Below, one piece after another: positions 43,309-53,148 of a stretch of DNA of 64,000 bases. The first letter of the stretch is position 1. Each line of letters opens with the position of its first letter. The position numbers and the translations under genes are program-made. Location: the NCBI GenBank assembly GCA_029863245.1, contig JAOTVV010000001.1, positions 310,001-374,000 on the forward strand, written 5' to 3'. The notes under the pieces were generated by a model. That model worked only from the letters and a program-made list of their open reading frames with translations, had not been told where the DNA came from and did not search any database. The DNA comes from Gemmatimonadota bacterium. GTDB taxonomy: Bacteria > Gemmatimonadota > Gemmatimonadetes > Gemmatimonadales > GWC2-71-9.

Positions 43309-43310
43309 GC

Positions 43311-44285
43311 GTGCATCGGTTCGTCGCGGCACGCCTGCTCCAAGCGGTGGCGATCGTCTTCCTGGTCGGAACACTCACGTTTCTCCTGTTACAGCTCGCG
43401 CCCGGAGATCCACTCAGCAGCACCAGTAGCTCACTGCTGGTTCCGCGGACGGTCGTCGAGCAGCAACGGCGTGCCTTCGGCCTGGATCGCCCGATCCTCG
43501 AGCAGTACGTGCGGTACCTTGGCAATCTGGCGCGAGGCGATTTCGGCTACTCGTACCGTGAGCATCGCCCGGCGTGGCACGCAATCCGGGACCGGCTCCC
43601 GAACACCCTGCTCCTCGCCGCCGCGGCCCTAGTGGTCACGTTCGGCTTGGGGATCGGCCTCGGAGTGGCCCAGGGCCTCCGAGCCGGGTCGCGGGTCGAC
43701 GACGTCCTGTCCTTGGTCTCGCTGACCGTGTATTCCACCCCCGTCTTCTGGCTCGGAATCGTCCTGCTGCTCCTCTTCGGCGAGACGCTGCGTTGGCTTC
43801 CCGTGTCCGGGGCAACGGATCCCGTCGTCTACGACCAGCTCTCCCTGCTCGCGCAGGCTTGGGATCGCATCCGACACCTCACGTTGCCGGCCGTCACCCT
43901 CGGCGCCATCGGTGCTGCCGCCACGGCCCGGTTCCAGCGGGCCGCAATGCTCGACGTCATCCGGCAGGATTTCATTCGCACCGCCCGCGCCAAAGGCTTG
44001 GCGGAGCGGACGGTGGTGTTGCGTCATGCGTTACGGAACGCGCTGCTCCCGGTCATCACGCTCTTCGGGCTCGCATTCCCTCTGCTGCTCGGTGGGACGG
44101 TACTGGTCGAGACCGTCTTCGCGTGGCCTGGAATGGGCAAGCTGACCGTCGACGCAATCCACGGACGGGACTACTTCGTCGTCACGGGAGCGGCCGTGCT
44201 CGCCGCGGTCATGGTCGTGCTCGGCAACCTGCTCGCCGACATTCTGTACCGGGTGCTCGACCCACGCACGCGGGAGGCGGCATGA
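43311..44285 (+). CDS. Peptide ABC transporter permease (DppB-like)
   Basis: This 324-residue inner-membrane protein has six predicted helices, an N-terminal helix ([22 protein letters not shown]) typical of DppB, and the EAA loop [27 protein letters not shown], which contacts the ATPase. The GTG start lies two bases after the SBP stop. It pairs with the downstream DppC-like permease. The DppB N-terminal signature APGDPLSS is followed by the periplasmic loop. Confidence 0.95.
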   Translation: MHRFVAARLLQAVAIVFLVGTLTFLLLQLAPGDPLSSTSSSLLVPRTVVEQQRRAFGLDRPILEQYVRYLGNLARGDFGYSYREHRPAWHAIRDRLPNTLLLAAAALVVTFGLGIGLGVAQGLRAGSRVDDVLSLVSLTVYSTPVFWLGIVLLLLFGETLRWLPVSGATDPVVYDQLSLLAQAWDRIRHLTLPAVTLGAIGAAATARFQRAAMLDVIRQDFIRTARAKGLAERTVVLRHALRNALLPVITLFGLAFPLLLGGTVLVETVFAWPGMGKLTVDAIHGRDYFVVTGAAVLAAVMVVLGNLLADILYRVLDPRTREAA

Positions 44286-45118
44286 GCCGAACCCTCCGGC
44301 TCGTGTGGCAGGATCGGCGCGCGCGCGTCGGGCTCGCTCTCGTGGTGCTCTTCGCGCTGCTCGCCGCCTTCGCGTCGGTGGTGGCCTCCCACGATCCCAC
44401 CGCACAGCTCGACCTCGTCGGAAAACAATACCAGCCACCATCGCTGGCTCACCCGTTCGGCACCGACTTCTACAGCCGGGACCTCCTGAGCCGTGTGCTG
44501 CACGGTGCGAGGATATCCCTCAGCATTGCCGTGCTGTCGGTCGCGGTCTCGATCGTGTTGGGAACCGCGGTGGGTCTTGCAGCCGGTCTCGCCGGCGGGC
44601 TGGTGGACCAGGTGCTCATGCGCGGCGTCGACGGCGCCCTGGCCATGCCCCGCCTGTTCCTCGTACTCGTCGTGGTGGCCTTGTGGGAGGATATCGGCGT
44701 GGTGGGTCTCGTCCTGATTCTCGGGCTCACCAGTTGGTTCGACACGAGTCGCATCGTTCGCGCCGAGGTGTTGAGCGTGAAGAGCCGCCAGTTCATCGCG
44801 GCGGCGCGCGCCGTCGGTCTCGGCCTCCGCGGCATCGTCGGGCGGCACCTCCTGCCCAACATCGCGGGCCCGATCATCGTGATGGCCACGCTCGGCATTG
44901 GTCAGATGATCCTGCTCGAGGCTGGGCTCTCCTACCTGGGTGTCGGTGTGCGTCCTCCAACACCGTCGTGGGGACAGATCATCGCCGATGGCCAACAGGT
45001 GCTGCGCACCGCGCCCTGGGTGGCGCTCTTCCCGGGTCTGGCGATCGTCGTCACAGTGCTGGCGTTCAGTCTGCTCGGCGACGGCGTGCGCCGCGCCCTC
45101 GACCCGCGTTCCCAATGA
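44282..45118 (+). CDS. Peptide ABC transporter permease (DppC-like)
   Basis: This 278-residue permease has the DppC-type N-terminal helix ([20 protein letters not shown]), [21 protein letters not shown] and the EAA loop [23 protein letters not shown]. The C-terminal [21 protein letters not shown] is typical. It overlaps the DppB gene by 4 bases (ATGA). Confidence 0.95.
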   Translation: MSRTLRLVWQDRRARVGLALVVLFALLAAFASVVASHDPTAQLDLVGKQYQPPSLAHPFGTDFYSRDLLSRVLHGARISLSIAVLSVAVSIVLGTAVGLAAGLAGGLVDQVLMRGVDGALAMPRLFLVLVVVALWEDIGVVGLVLILGLTSWFDTSRIVRAEVLSVKSRQFIAAARAVGLGLRGIVGRHLLPNIAGPIIVMATLGIGQMILLEAGLSYLGVGVRPPTPSWGQIIADGQQVLRTAPWVALFPGLAIVVTVLAFSLLGDGVRRALDPRSQ

Positions 45119-46095
45119 AGCCGCTTCTCGAGGTTCGCGACCTCCGCACCACGTTTGCCGGCAATCCGGCGACCCGCGCGGTCGATGGGGTGAACTTCAC
45201 CCTCGACGTGGGCGAAACACTGGCCATCGTCGGGGAATCGGGGTGCGGCAAGACGGTGACCGCGCTCTCAATCCTCGGGCTCATCGACGAGCCGGGGCGT
45301 ATCGAGCCCGAAAGCGTGGTCGAATTCGGTGGCGTGAACCTCCTCACGCTCGAGGCGCGCGAGTTGCGTCGCATCCGCGGCGCGGAGATCGCCATGGTGT
45401 TTCAAGAGCCCGCGACGAGCCTGAACCCAGTTCTCACGGTCGAAACCCAGATCACGGAAACGCTGCGCGCCCACCGCACCATCTCGCGCACAGCCGCGCG
45501 GGCCCGCGCGACCGACTTGCTGGAGTTGGTGAGAATTCCGCAGGCCGCCGAGCGGCTGGGTGCCTATCCGCACGAGCTGAGTGGAGGCATGCAACAGCGC
45601 GTGATGATCGCCATCGCGCTCTCCTGTGAGCCGAAAGTCCTCATCGCCGACGAGCCTACGACGGCCCTCGATGTCACCGTGCAGGCCCAGATCCTGGAGC
45701 TGCTGGCGGAACTCCAGGGCCGTCTGGGGATGGCCATGCTGCTCATCTCCCACGATCTCGGGGTCGTCGCGGGACTCGCCGACCGTATTGCCGTGATGTA
45801 CGGCGGGCAGATCATCGAGCAGGCCTCGGCGGCCGCGATCTTCGAGCGCCCCATGCACCCATACACCGAAGCACTGCTCAAGGCGGTGCCCAGACTAGAT
45901 CGACCAGTGACCCGGCTGTCGGCCATCGCTGGCTCCGTGCCCAACGCCGCTACCTGGCCGGACGGGTGCCGCTTTCATCCCCGATGCCCCCACGCGTGGG
46001 ATCGATGCCGTACGTCTCACCCGGAACTCACACCGACGGCGGCGGGCGATGTCCGCTGCTGGCTCACGGATGAGCCGCACCGGAGGGTCCGATGA
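45115..46095 (+). CDS. Peptide ABC transporter ATP-binding protein (DppD-like)
   Basis: This 326-residue ATPase has Walker [11 protein letters not shown]-loop [16 protein letters not shown], signature [15 protein letters not shown], Walker [17 protein letters not shown] and switch ISHDLGVV. The C-terminal oligopeptide-transporter domain has the Cys pattern [15 protein letters not shown], typical of the 4Fe-4S-like region of DppD/OppD. ATG 45115 overlaps the DppC stop. It works with DppF downstream. Confidence 0.96.
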   Translation: MKPLLEVRDLRTTFAGNPATRAVDGVNFTLDVGETLAIVGESGCGKTVTALSILGLIDEPGRIEPESVVEFGGVNLLTLEARELRRIRGAEIAMVFQEPATSLNPVLTVETQITETLRAHRTISRTAARARATDLLELVRIPQAAERLGAYPHELSGGMQQRVMIAIALSCEPKVLIADEPTTALDVTVQAQILELLAELQGRLGMAMLLISHDLGVVAGLADRIAVMYGGQIIEQASAAAIFERPMHPYTEALLKAVPRLDRPVTRLSAIAGSVPNAATWPDGCRFHPRCPHAWDRCRTSHPELTPTAAGDVRCWLTDEPHRRVR

Positions 46096-47132
46096 ACGGC
46101 CAGCCCCTGCTCGCGGTCGATCGGCTCTCGAAGACGTTCCGGTCCGGAGGGGGTCTGTTCGGTCGGGCGCGGACCATCCGGGCGGTGCACGAAGTCAGCT
46201 TCGCGATCGCTCGGGGGGAGTCACTGGGACTGGTCGGCGAGAGTGGGAGCGGCAAGACCACTCTCGGTCGGCTGATCCTGCGGTTGCTCACCGCGAACAG
46301 CGGGACCGTACACTTCGATGGCACCGACGTGCTGACGGCAGATCGGCGGACCCTCCGAGCGCTCCGCCGTCGCATGCAGATCGTGTTCCAGGATTCGGCC
46401 GGATCGCTCAATCCCAGAATGACGATCGGATCGGCCGTGCGGGAACCGATGACCGTGCACCGATTGGCACGCCGCAGCGAACTCGACACGCGAGTGCGCA
46501 CCTTGTTCGGCGAAGTAGGCCTAGATCCGATCCTCGTCGATCGGTATCCGCACGAGCTGTCGGGCGGTCAGCGGCAGCGCGTGGGCATCGCTCGCGCGCT
46601 GTCGGTCGAGCCGAAATTCGTCGTGCTCGACGAACCGGTGTCAGCGCTCGACGTGTCGGTGCAGGCGCAGGTGCTGAATCTGCTCGCCGATCTGCGAGAG
46701 CGGCGATCGCTCACGTACCTCTTTATCGCGCACGACCTGGCGGTGGTCCGCCATCTCGCCGATCGCGTCGCGGTCATGTACTTCGGCAAGTTGGTCGAGA
46801 TCGCCCCGACGCCACGGCTGTTCGCGGCTCCTACGCATCCGTACACCACAACGCTCCTTGCCGCGATCCCGGTCCCCGACCCACGGCGCGCCCGACAGCG
46901 GTCGATGGCGGGTGAGCCCGTGGGCAGGTCAGCGGGTCCCGACCCGGCTCCGGCCGAGCCGCAACCCGGCTCGCAACCTGCCGACGCCTGTCCTTTCTAC
47001 CCACGGTGCCCGCATCCGGCGAAGGACGAGCGGTGCCGGCGTGAGGTCCCGCTGCTGCGCGAGATCGGGGTCGGCCGGCTGGTGGCCTGCCACTACGCAG
47101 ACCCGTCGGCACCCGATCGGCCTCCGGCCTGA
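46092..47132 (+). CDS. Peptide ABC transporter ATP-binding protein (DppF-like)
   Basis: This 346-residue ATPase has Walker [12 protein letters not shown]-loop [16 protein letters not shown], signature [15 protein letters not shown], Walker [17 protein letters not shown] and switch IAHDLAVV. The C-terminal oligopeptide domain ([17 protein letters not shown]) is like DppF/OppF. It overlaps the DppD gene by 4 bases and ends the transporter operon. Confidence 0.96.
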   Translation: MNGQPLLAVDRLSKTFRSGGGLFGRARTIRAVHEVSFAIARGESLGLVGESGSGKTTLGRLILRLLTANSGTVHFDGTDVLTADRRTLRALRRRMQIVFQDSAGSLNPRMTIGSAVREPMTVHRLARRSELDTRVRTLFGEVGLDPILVDRYPHELSGGQRQRVGIARALSVEPKFVVLDEPVSALDVSVQAQVLNLLADLRERRSLTYLFIAHDLAVVRHLADRVAVMYFGKLVEIAPTPRLFAAPTHPYTTTLLAAIPVPDPRRARQRSMAGEPVGRSAGPDPAPAEPQPGSQPADACPFYPRCPHPAKDERCRREVPLLREIGVGRLVACHYADPSAPDRPPA

Positions 47133-47202
47133 CGTTGCCATCAGTCGGTGGGGCCTTCATTTTACCCCGCCCGTCGGCCATGCCCCAAGGTAGGAGATCC
47201 CC

Positions 47203-48696
47203 ATGAGCCTGTTCGCCGTCGTCGTCCTGGCCTACCCGTTGGCGCTCATTGGCGTCAGTCTCTGGCGCTCCCGGAGCGTCAAGAGCCACGACGACTTCAT
47301 GGTGGCCGGTCGCGCCGTCCCCGTGTACATGCTCGTTGGCACGTTGGTCTGCACCTGGATTGGATCGGGGTCGCTGTTCGGCGGCGCGGGCCTCGCCTTC
47401 CGGTCCGGCCTGTCGGAGCTGTGGTTCTCCTTCGGCGCCTGGGTCGGGCTGGTCTTCGCCTACTTCATTGCCGGTCGCGTCCGCCGCATCGCGCAATACA
47501 CCGTCCCGGACCTGCTGGAGCAGCGGTACAACGCCGCGGCACGTGTCCTCGGAACCATTGCCATCATCCTCGCGTACGTGACGATCGCGGCATACCAGTT
47601 CCGCGGTGGTGGCTGGATTCTCACCATCGTCACCGACGGTGCGATCTCGCCGACTCAGGGGATGCTCATCACCGCCGCCGCCATCGTGCTGTTCACTGCA
47701 CTTGCCGGTATGGTGTCCATCGTGACCGTCGACCTCTTCAACGGCATCATCATCACGCTCGCCGTGGTCTTCACGCTCCCCTATATGGTGTTCCAACTTG
47801 GCGGGATCGGCGCGGTGGCCGAGCGACTGCCGGCGGAGCACTTGACGGTAATGGGGGGTCACAACGTGCTCTGGGTCCTGGGCGTCTCAATGCCGACGTT
47901 TCTCCTGCTTCTTGGCGAGAGTGGGATGTACCAGAAGTTCTTCTCGGCCAAGGACGCCAACGCCGCACGGCGGGCAGTCGTCGGCATGGTGGTGGGCGTC
48001 GTGCTCATCGAGACGACGCTGGCCCTGGTCGCCATCGTCGGGCGTGCCGCGTTCCCCGACCTGACGACGCAGACGTCGATCGTGGGGCGCGCGGCGTCGG
48101 AGACCATCATCATGCATACGGCTCGCCACGGACTCCCGGTGCTCGGCGGGGCGTTCCTCCTCGCCGCTGCGGTGGCGATCGTGCTCTCAACCGGCAACAC
48201 CTTCCTGCTGGTCCCCTCCACCAACGTGAGCCGCGACATCTACCAGCGATTCATCAATCCGGACGCGAGCGAGAAGCGCCTGATCAACCTTCAGCGCGTA
48301 TTCATCGTGCTGTTTGGTGGCCTGGGGCTCGTGCTCCTCACCCAATTCCAGACCATCCTCTCGATGGCGCTGTACGCGTACTCGTTGGTGGGGGCGAGCC
48401 TCACACCCGCACTGCTCGCCGCGTTCCTCTGGAAGCGCGTCACGCCGTCGGGGGGCGTCGCCTGCCTTGCAGGTGGCTTGGGAACCATCATCGGCATCGG
48501 CATCGTGGGTCGGATTCCGGCACTGGCGGGGAAGTTCACCCTCACCCTGAGCGGGTCGGAGTTCGATTTCGCCAGCAGCGACTACATCGTGATTCCCGGC
48601 GTGCTCGTCTCGATCACGCTGCTCGTGGTCGTGAGCCTGCTCACGAAGCCGTCACCACCTGAGAAGTGGGCACCGTTCTTCGCGAAAGGCGATTAG
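47203..48696 (+). CDS. Sodium:solute symporter family protein
   Basis: This 497-residue SSS-family carrier has about thirteen hydrophobic helices. The N-terminal KSHDDFMVAGRAVPVYMLVGT, ARVLGTIAIILAYVTIAAYQ with FRGGGWI, and LSTGNTFLLVPSTNVSRDIYQRF are family blocks. It probably imports an organic solute with Na+; the substrate cannot be read. A GTAGGAG sequence precedes the ATG at proper distance. A 9-base GC hairpin follows at 48762-48792. Confidence 0.93.
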   Translation: MSLFAVVVLAYPLALIGVSLWRSRSVKSHDDFMVAGRAVPVYMLVGTLVCTWIGSGSLFGGAGLAFRSGLSELWFSFGAWVGLVFAYFIAGRVRRIAQYTVPDLLEQRYNAAARVLGTIAIILAYVTIAAYQFRGGGWILTIVTDGAISPTQGMLITAAAIVLFTALAGMVSIVTVDLFNGIIITLAVVFTLPYMVFQLGGIGAVAERLPAEHLTVMGGHNVLWVLGVSMPTFLLLLGESGMYQKFFSAKDANAARRAVVGMVVGVVLIETTLALVAIVGRAAFPDLTTQTSIVGRAASETIIMHTARHGLPVLGGAFLLAAAVAIVLSTGNTFLLVPSTNVSRDIYQRFINPDASEKRLINLQRVFIVLFGGLGLVLLTQFQTILSMALYAYSLVGASLTPALLAAFLWKRVTPSGGVACLAGGLGTIIGIGIVGRIPALAGKFTLTLSGSEFDFASSDYIVIPGVLVSITLLVVVSLLTKPSPPEKWAPFFAKGD

Positions 48697-48761
48697 GCGG
48701 TTAGGCGGCAGGGGGGAGCCGCAGCTGCACTGCACCCTCGGTCAGGCGCCTGGAAGAAGAT

Positions 48762-48792
48762 CCCCGCGCCACGACAGCAAGACGGCGCGGGG
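48762..48792. terminator. GC-rich hairpin at a convergent gene junction
   Basis: CCCCGCGCC (48762-48770) pairs with GGCGCGGGG (48784-48792), 9 perfect base pairs with a 13-base loop, between the symporter stop and the end of the minus-strand RemA-like gene. There is no T run. Confidence 0.5.
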
Positions 48793-48798
48793 CGAGAC

Positions 48799-49197
48799 TC
48801 AGTCGAACAACTCGTTCTGCTCGTCCGACGTCTCGGTCCCCTCCGGTCTCGTAAGGCTCCGCACATGGCGAATCCAGGCCGGCACGTCGAACCGCGCTTC
48901 CGTCACCAGCACGCGCCGAAGCACGTCCGGGATGTCGTCCAGGGCGTCGACGAGGTCGCCCAGCACGGCGCGTGCCTCCTGCATGCGAAACTGCTCGTCG
49001 CTGGCCACGGCCATTTCCCGGAGAATCGCGCGTTCGCTCCGCGAGGCGACGATGGGCGCGTCCAGGGTCGCCGTGAACACCTCGGTGCGGCGACCGGGAC
49101 CCCGCTCCTCTTCGATCGGCCTGAGCCCGACAATGGCGTCCGATCGCCAATACTTGCCATACCCCAGATAGACCATCCGGCCCGCTTTGATCTCCAC
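48799..49197 (-). CDS. RemA/DUF370-like small protein with C-terminal extension
   Basis: This 132-residue protein has an N-terminal 60-residue region (VYLGYGKYWRSDAIVGLRPIE, then GRRTEVFTATLDAPIVASRS) that resembles the RemA/DUF370 fold. The C-terminal half is helical and charged. RemA proteins bind DNA and regulate matrix genes in Bacillus; the similarity is by eye and not strong. It lies four bases after the PspA-like gene. Confidence 0.6.
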   Translation of the reverse strand: MEIKAGRMVYLGYGKYWRSDAIVGLRPIEEERGPGRRTEVFTATLDAPIVASRSERAILREMAVASDEQFRMQEARAVLGDLVDALDDIPDVLRRVLVTEARFDVPAWIRHVRSLTRPEGTETSDEQNELFD

Positions 49198-49201
49198 GGC
49201 C

Positions 49202-49768
49202 CTATCCTTTCCCCATCTTCTTCTTCAGCTCGCGCAATTGCTCCTCGGCCCGCGCCTCGCGCGCCGACCGGTCCAGCCGCGATCCTAGCACCTGGTTCTC
49301 GAGATCGGTGTCCGGCCGGCTGCCGCCGGCCGCCTCGAGGTCCCGCCATGCCGACTCGACGCTGCGCGCCGCATCCGCCGCGGGACGCTGCCGCTCGATC
49401 TCGATCAGCTTGGCCTTCATCTCCTCGAACTCGCGCTCGGCGAGCACCAGTTCGCCCCGCTGCGCCTCGAGCTTCCGCTCCAAGACGTCGACCCGCTCGC
49501 GGTGCTTGGCGGCAAATTGCTCGGCGACGCCCTGGGTCTCGGCATCCTGTATTTCCTGCGCCAGCCGTCCACGCCGCTCCGCGTCCGACAACTGCTGCCG
49601 CTCGTGGGCCAAACGCTGCTCGGTCTGCCCAATCCCCTGCCGCATCGCCTCGATGGACGTGCGGGCCTGGATCACGGCATCCCGCATCCCCGACACCATC
49701 TTCCCGGGTTCGCCCGCCGCTGCCGCGTCGAGCGCCGCGTTGATGGCATCGCGAAAGCGCCGAAACAC
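49202..49768 (-). CDS. PspA/IM30-like coiled-coil protein
   Basis: This 188-residue, almost wholly helical protein begins FRRFRDAINAALDAAAAGEPGK and has a long Ala/Glu/Arg-rich coiled coil (IEAMRQGIGQTEQRLAHERQ, then EQFAAKHRERVDVLERKLEA). PspA proteins are ESCRT-III-like and stabilise membranes; this one is shorter than usual (about 220) and lacks the typical amphipathic helix 0 strength. The start abuts the FmdB-type gene's stop with no gap, so the three minus-strand genes form an operon. Confidence 0.72.
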   Translation of the reverse strand: MFRRFRDAINAALDAAAAGEPGKMVSGMRDAVIQARTSIEAMRQGIGQTEQRLAHERQQLSDAERRGRLAQEIQDAETQGVAEQFAAKHRERVDVLERKLEAQRGELVLAEREFEEMKAKLIEIERQRPAADAARSVESAWRDLEAAGGSRPDTDLENQVLGSRLDRSAREARAEEQLRELKKKMGKG

Positions 49769-49933
49769 TCAGCTCTTCTTGCCCGTCTTGGCGAAGAACG
49801 CCGACAACACCTGAGAGACCTTGACCGATTTGCACTTGGGGCACTTCCGCCGGGATGCCTCATGCTTGGAAATCGACTCCACCACGGAGAAGCGCTTCCC
49901 ACAATTCGCACACCGATACTCATAGGTCGGCAT
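49769..49933 (-). CDS. FmdB-family zinc-ribbon protein
   Basis: This 54-residue protein is a zinc ribbon: MPTYEYRCANCGKRFSVVES, then RKCPKCKSVKV, with four cysteines. It has the usual FmdB length. The start 49933 is preceded by GAGGA seven bases upstream; the longer frame (to 49999) adds unrelated residues. It leads the FmdB-PspA-RemA-like operon. A promoter lies at 49985-50012. Confidence 0.88.
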   Translation of the reverse strand: MPTYEYRCANCGKRFSVVESISKHEASRRKCPKCKSVKVSQVLSAFFAKTGKKS

Positions 49934-49984
49934 AGCTGATTCCTCGAACAGAGACCACTTGATTAGAGACCGAGACTTGAGGAA

Positions 49985-50012
49985 ACGATAATCCTCCAAT
50001 CGAAGGGGTCAA
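49985..50012 (-). promoter_or_regulatory. Promoter of the FmdB-PspA-like operon
   Basis: On the minus strand, TTGACC (50012-50007) and TATCGT (49990-49985) are separated by 16 bases. Transcription would start near 49978 with a leader of about 45 bases. Three copies of GTCTC lie in the leader and could mark a regulator site. Confidence 0.45.
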
Positions 50013-50105
50013 GCGAACGCGACCCGAGCCACCAGTGGATTCCCCCAAGGCTCCATCGCGATTCCCGCGCTGGCCTGGCCTGCCGTTCACGGGTAGGTTT
50101 GGGTC

Positions 50106-50597
50106 ATGAGACCCCTCTTCTTGGTGTTCGCGGCGATTCTCGCTGTCGCCTGCGGCACACGCAGTTCCGAGAATAGCGCCTCGTGCGGCCTCACCGCCAT
50201 GGCGGGCGCCACGATGGCTCTGGAGGAGTTCCGCGGTGGGACCAAGGTGCTCGTAGACGTGCCGCCTGGCCTCGACGGCACGGTGCCGGCCAGAGTGGTG
50301 GGCTACGGCACCACGGCGGCCACCGTGGTTGCTGGGGACGAGGGACCCATGGTCATCTACGGCGGCGAGGGGTTTCCACAGCTGCCCGGCTTCGGGTTGG
50401 CGCTGGTGGAGGACTCCACAGACACCTTCAAGGGCGTGCTGATCTACCTGAGCGAACCGCCGCGCGGCTACCCAGCCCTGGGCGGTGTCTCGAGCGGGAC
50501 CTACGCCATTCCCCTCTACGGGCTCCGGGTGAATTGGCAGGCGGTATCGACGCCGCGGTGTCCGCTGTTCGCCGACATCGACAGCCTCCGAACCTGA
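50106..50597 (+). CDS. Small lipoprotein of unknown function
   Basis: This 163-residue protein has the lipoprotein signal MRPLFLVFAAILAVAC with lipid Cys16, followed by a beta-rich body. I see no known domain. No Shine-Dalgarno is present; TAGGTT ends 6 bases before the ATG, so the message may be leaderless. It is followed by a convergent minus-strand gene of unknown function. Confidence 0.72.
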   Translation: MRPLFLVFAAILAVACGTRSSENSASCGLTAMAGATMALEEFRGGTKVLVDVPPGLDGTVPARVVGYGTTAATVVAGDEGPMVIYGGEGFPQLPGFGLALVEDSTDTFKGVLIYLSEPPRGYPALGGVSSGTYAIPLYGLRVNWQAVSTPRCPLFADIDSLRT

Positions 50598-50613
50598 TGA
50601 CCTCCCGCTGGGC

Positions 50614-51336
50614 CTACGCCGGCGTGAAGCCGTCGGCGACCTGCCGCAGCAGGCGGCCCGGCGTGTGGATGGACGGGAACAGCAGGCGATCGGAGATATG
50701 GTTCAGGGCCACTCGGATGCGGTGGAACGAGTCGGCCACGGTCCGGTAGGTGCCGCTCATCTCCAGTTGTCGCGCCAATCGATGCTCTGCGGCCAACGAG
50801 AACCCCCGCGCCCCCAGCTCGTCGTAGTACCCGATCCCTGGCGCGCCGCGGCGCTCGTTCCGGGCCGTCACATGGTCTGGGAAAATGCCGGCCAGCCAGA
50901 GGCTGAAGTTTCCCAAATGCACGCTCAGAAGGAATCCCCGTCGGCCCGATTCGACTGAGAGATCGTCGACGATGTCGACCAGGTAGCGATAGGAGGCATC
51001 GTCGTGCTCGGCGATGCGGAACGCCCGTCCCCGCTTCCCGAATTCGAGAATCAGCGCGCCCAGGTAGTCACTCAGCGTCGCGTCGTCGATGTCTGCGGCC
51101 AACAGCGCGTGCCTCACCGTAACGTAGATGAACAGGTGAGCCGAGGGGCTCCCCAACTCGGGGTGCGATCGAAGGCGCTCCGGAAGGCCCTCTCGATCGA
51201 GGAGCCGATCGACGCCCTCCGTCGCGATCTCGCGTTCGATACGTCGCCGCGCCGCGTCGTCGCCATCGGCAAGCACGCGGATCACGAGATCGAGATCGGA
51301 GGCCCCGATTCGCGGCCGGAGATTGGCAAGGATCAT
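50614..51336 (-). CDS. Hypothetical protein, 240 residues
   Basis: From ATG 51336 (MILANLRPRIGASDLD) the protein is helical and probably cytoplasmic. It contains GFLLSVHLGNFSLWLAGIFPD and GIGYYDELGARGFSLAAEHRLA. GGAGGGG lies six bases before the ATG, and a longer frame reaches out of the gene. I recognise no family. Its neighbours are a lipoprotein gene (convergent) and a glycosyltransferase gene (divergent). Confidence 0.7.
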   Translation of the reverse strand: MILANLRPRIGASDLDLVIRVLADGDDAARRRIEREIATEGVDRLLDREGLPERLRSHPELGSPSAHLFIYVTVRHALLAADIDDATLSDYLGALILEFGKRGRAFRIAEHDDASYRYLVDIVDDLSVESGRRGFLLSVHLGNFSLWLAGIFPDHVTARNERRGAPGIGYYDELGARGFSLAAEHRLARQLEMSGTYRTVADSFHRIRVALNHISDRLLFPSIHTPGRLLRQVADGFTPA

Positions 51337-51550
51337 GGCGTCCCCTCCAGGTGTCACTACCAGAACCGGAAGCTGTGGTTCCCATCCCTCACCGCCCCCA
51401 CCAGTGTGCGGGTCTTCGGCACCCGCTCCCGTGAGCCCCATCACACCGGGCTCCCACCATGATGTAGATTGCCGTCCTGAACTTTCGGGCCGTCCCGCGG
51501 TATGAGCGGGTGGACGGCAGACGGCCCACTCGCACAGAGGAATTGCCGTA

Positions 51551-52306
51551 GTGATATACGTCTGCATCGCAACACACAATGATGCTCCGACCATCGGGGT
51601 CCTCCTGTGGAAGCTCCGGAAAGTCTTCGCGGAGTTCCCCAGGGAGTACCACATCCTGGTCGCTGACGACGGTTCCACCGACGGCACCGGGGATACGCTG
51701 GAGATGTACCAGCAGGCGCTGCCGATGACGCTCACGCGGTCGCCGACCCCGTGTGGCCGCGCGGCGAGCCTGGAATCCCTGTTCCGCGATGCGCTGGACC
51801 GGTCGGACCGACCCCGCCGGGACGGCGTCGCCACGCTGCCTGCCGACTTCTCGTTCTCGCCTGCTGTGGTGCTGGACCTGATCAAGCGCTTCGAATCCGG
51901 TGCGGACGTGGTGATCGGGGAGTCCGATCTGGCGGGTGAGTCACTGGGCATGCGGCTCGTGCACCGGTGGGCGCCGCGGCTCCTGCGTCCCGGCATCCAG
52001 CTGCCCGGGCTCCGGGACCCGCTCTCGGGAGTGGCGCTGATTCGCCTCGTGACGCTGAAGAACGTGCTCGCCGATCGGCACGGCGGCCTCCTCGAAACCG
52101 ACGGTGTCTCCGCCCATGCCGAGCTGGTAGCCAGAGCGGCCACTCAGGCCCGGCAGATCGCCGCCGTGCCCGTTGGCCGCCACGTGAACGGTCTCCGATC
52201 CCACTCGACTGACGCGCTCGGCACGGCCATGGCCCTATTCCGAGCGGGCCGACGACTTGAAATCCCTGCCCCCTCGGTTCCGATTCAACGCCCGGTGTCA
52301 CCATGA
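51551..52306 (+). CDS. Family-2-type glycosyltransferase-like protein
   Basis: This 251-residue protein has the nucleotide-binding N-terminus YVCIATHNDAPTIGVLLW and HILVADDGSTDGTGDTLE of GT-A fold enzymes. The usual D-x-D after the second strand is replaced by ATLPADFSFSPAVV, so the metal-binding form is altered. FESGADVVIG with LVHRWAPRLLRPG and DPLSGVALIR continue the fold. The GTG start is preceded by GAGGA nine bases upstream. It overlaps the DUF3108 gene by 4 bases (ATGA). The donor sugar is unknown. Confidence 0.8.
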   Translation: MIYVCIATHNDAPTIGVLLWKLRKVFAEFPREYHILVADDGSTDGTGDTLEMYQQALPMTLTRSPTPCGRAASLESLFRDALDRSDRPRRDGVATLPADFSFSPAVVLDLIKRFESGADVVIGESDLAGESLGMRLVHRWAPRLLRPGIQLPGLRDPLSGVALIRLVTLKNVLADRHGGLLETDGVSAHAELVARAATQARQIAAVPVGRHVNGLRSHSTDALGTAMALFRAGRRLEIPAPSVPIQRPVSP

Positions 52307-53076
52307 CGCGCTCCGGACTGCTCACGTTGGCAGTGCTGACCGGCGCCGGTCCGGCAGTCGCCCAGACCCGGCCGGATTCCAGCCTCGGTCTCACCCGGCG
52401 GTTCCCGGTGGGCGAAACCCTCGTCTACGATGCTCGGTTCGGCATCTTGACCCTAGGCGAGGGATTGATGCACGTGGCCGGGATCGACACCATCCGCGGC
52501 GCTCCGTCGCTTCACGTCGTCTTTCGGCTGCGGGGCGGCTCGTTTTTCTATCGCCTCGACGACCGCATGGACTCGTGGATCGGGATTGATGACTTCGCCT
52601 CCCGCCGGTTCATCCAGGACTTCCGCGAGGGCAACTCCGAGCGGTACACGGCGTACGAGATCTTCCCCGATTCGGGGTACTACAGCCAGAATGGGACCGA
52701 CTCGGTGTTTCCGACCTCCGCCGCACCGCTCGACGATGCCGCCTTCTTCTACTTCGTCCGTACGGTGCCCCTCGAAGTCGGCGAGCGGTACGAATTCGAA
52801 CGTTACTTCCGTCCGGACCGCAACCCGGTGGTCCTGGAGGTCCTGGGTCGGGACACCCTCGACCTCCCGGCAGGCCGATTCCCCACCATCGTGGTCCGCC
52901 CGGTGATTCAGGGACGGGGGATTTTGGAGGAAGCCAAGGAACCAAGGATGTGGCTCACCGACGACGCCCGCCGCCTCATGGTCCAACTGAAGCTGAAGTT
53001 CGCCTCCATCGCGACCATCACGCTCCGCCTGCGCGAGATCCGGGACACCCCACCCGCCGATCTCGCACGCCGCTGA
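52303..53076 (+). CDS. DUF3108 family secreted protein
   Basis: This 257-residue protein has a signal peptide (GLLTLAVLTGAGPAVAQ) and the DUF3108 pattern: FPVGETLVYDARFGILTLGEG, RGGSFFYRLDDRMDSWID-like strands, and the C-terminal WLTDDARRLMVQLKLKFA. It is a beta-rich periplasmic protein of unknown function. ATGA overlap with the glycosyltransferase gene suggests a shared envelope role. Confidence 0.85.
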   Translation: MTRSGLLTLAVLTGAGPAVAQTRPDSSLGLTRRFPVGETLVYDARFGILTLGEGLMHVAGIDTIRGAPSLHVVFRLRGGSFFYRLDDRMDSWIGIDDFASRRFIQDFREGNSERYTAYEIFPDSGYYSQNGTDSVFPTSAAPLDDAAFFYFVRTVPLEVGERYEFERYFRPDRNPVVLEVLGRDTLDLPAGRFPTIVVRPVIQGRGILEEAKEPRMWLTDDARRLMVQLKLKFASIATITLRLREIRDTPPADLARR

Positions 53077-53089
53077 CCTGGATACGGCA

Positions 53090-53129
53090 ACGGTGCCGGC
53101 TGGTCGGGAAGTCGACCTGCCGGCACCGT
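53090..53129. terminator. Long hairpin at a convergent gene junction
   Basis: ACGGTGCCGGC (53090-53100) pairs with GCCGGCACCGT (53119-53129); after one T-T mismatch GGTCG (53102-53106) pairs with CGACC (53113-53117), giving 16 pairs around a 6-base loop. It lies between the DUF3108 stop and the minus-strand small membrane gene and could end both transcripts. No T run is present. Confidence 0.6.
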
Positions 53130-53148
53130 CGATTCGGCCTACCTGGCT

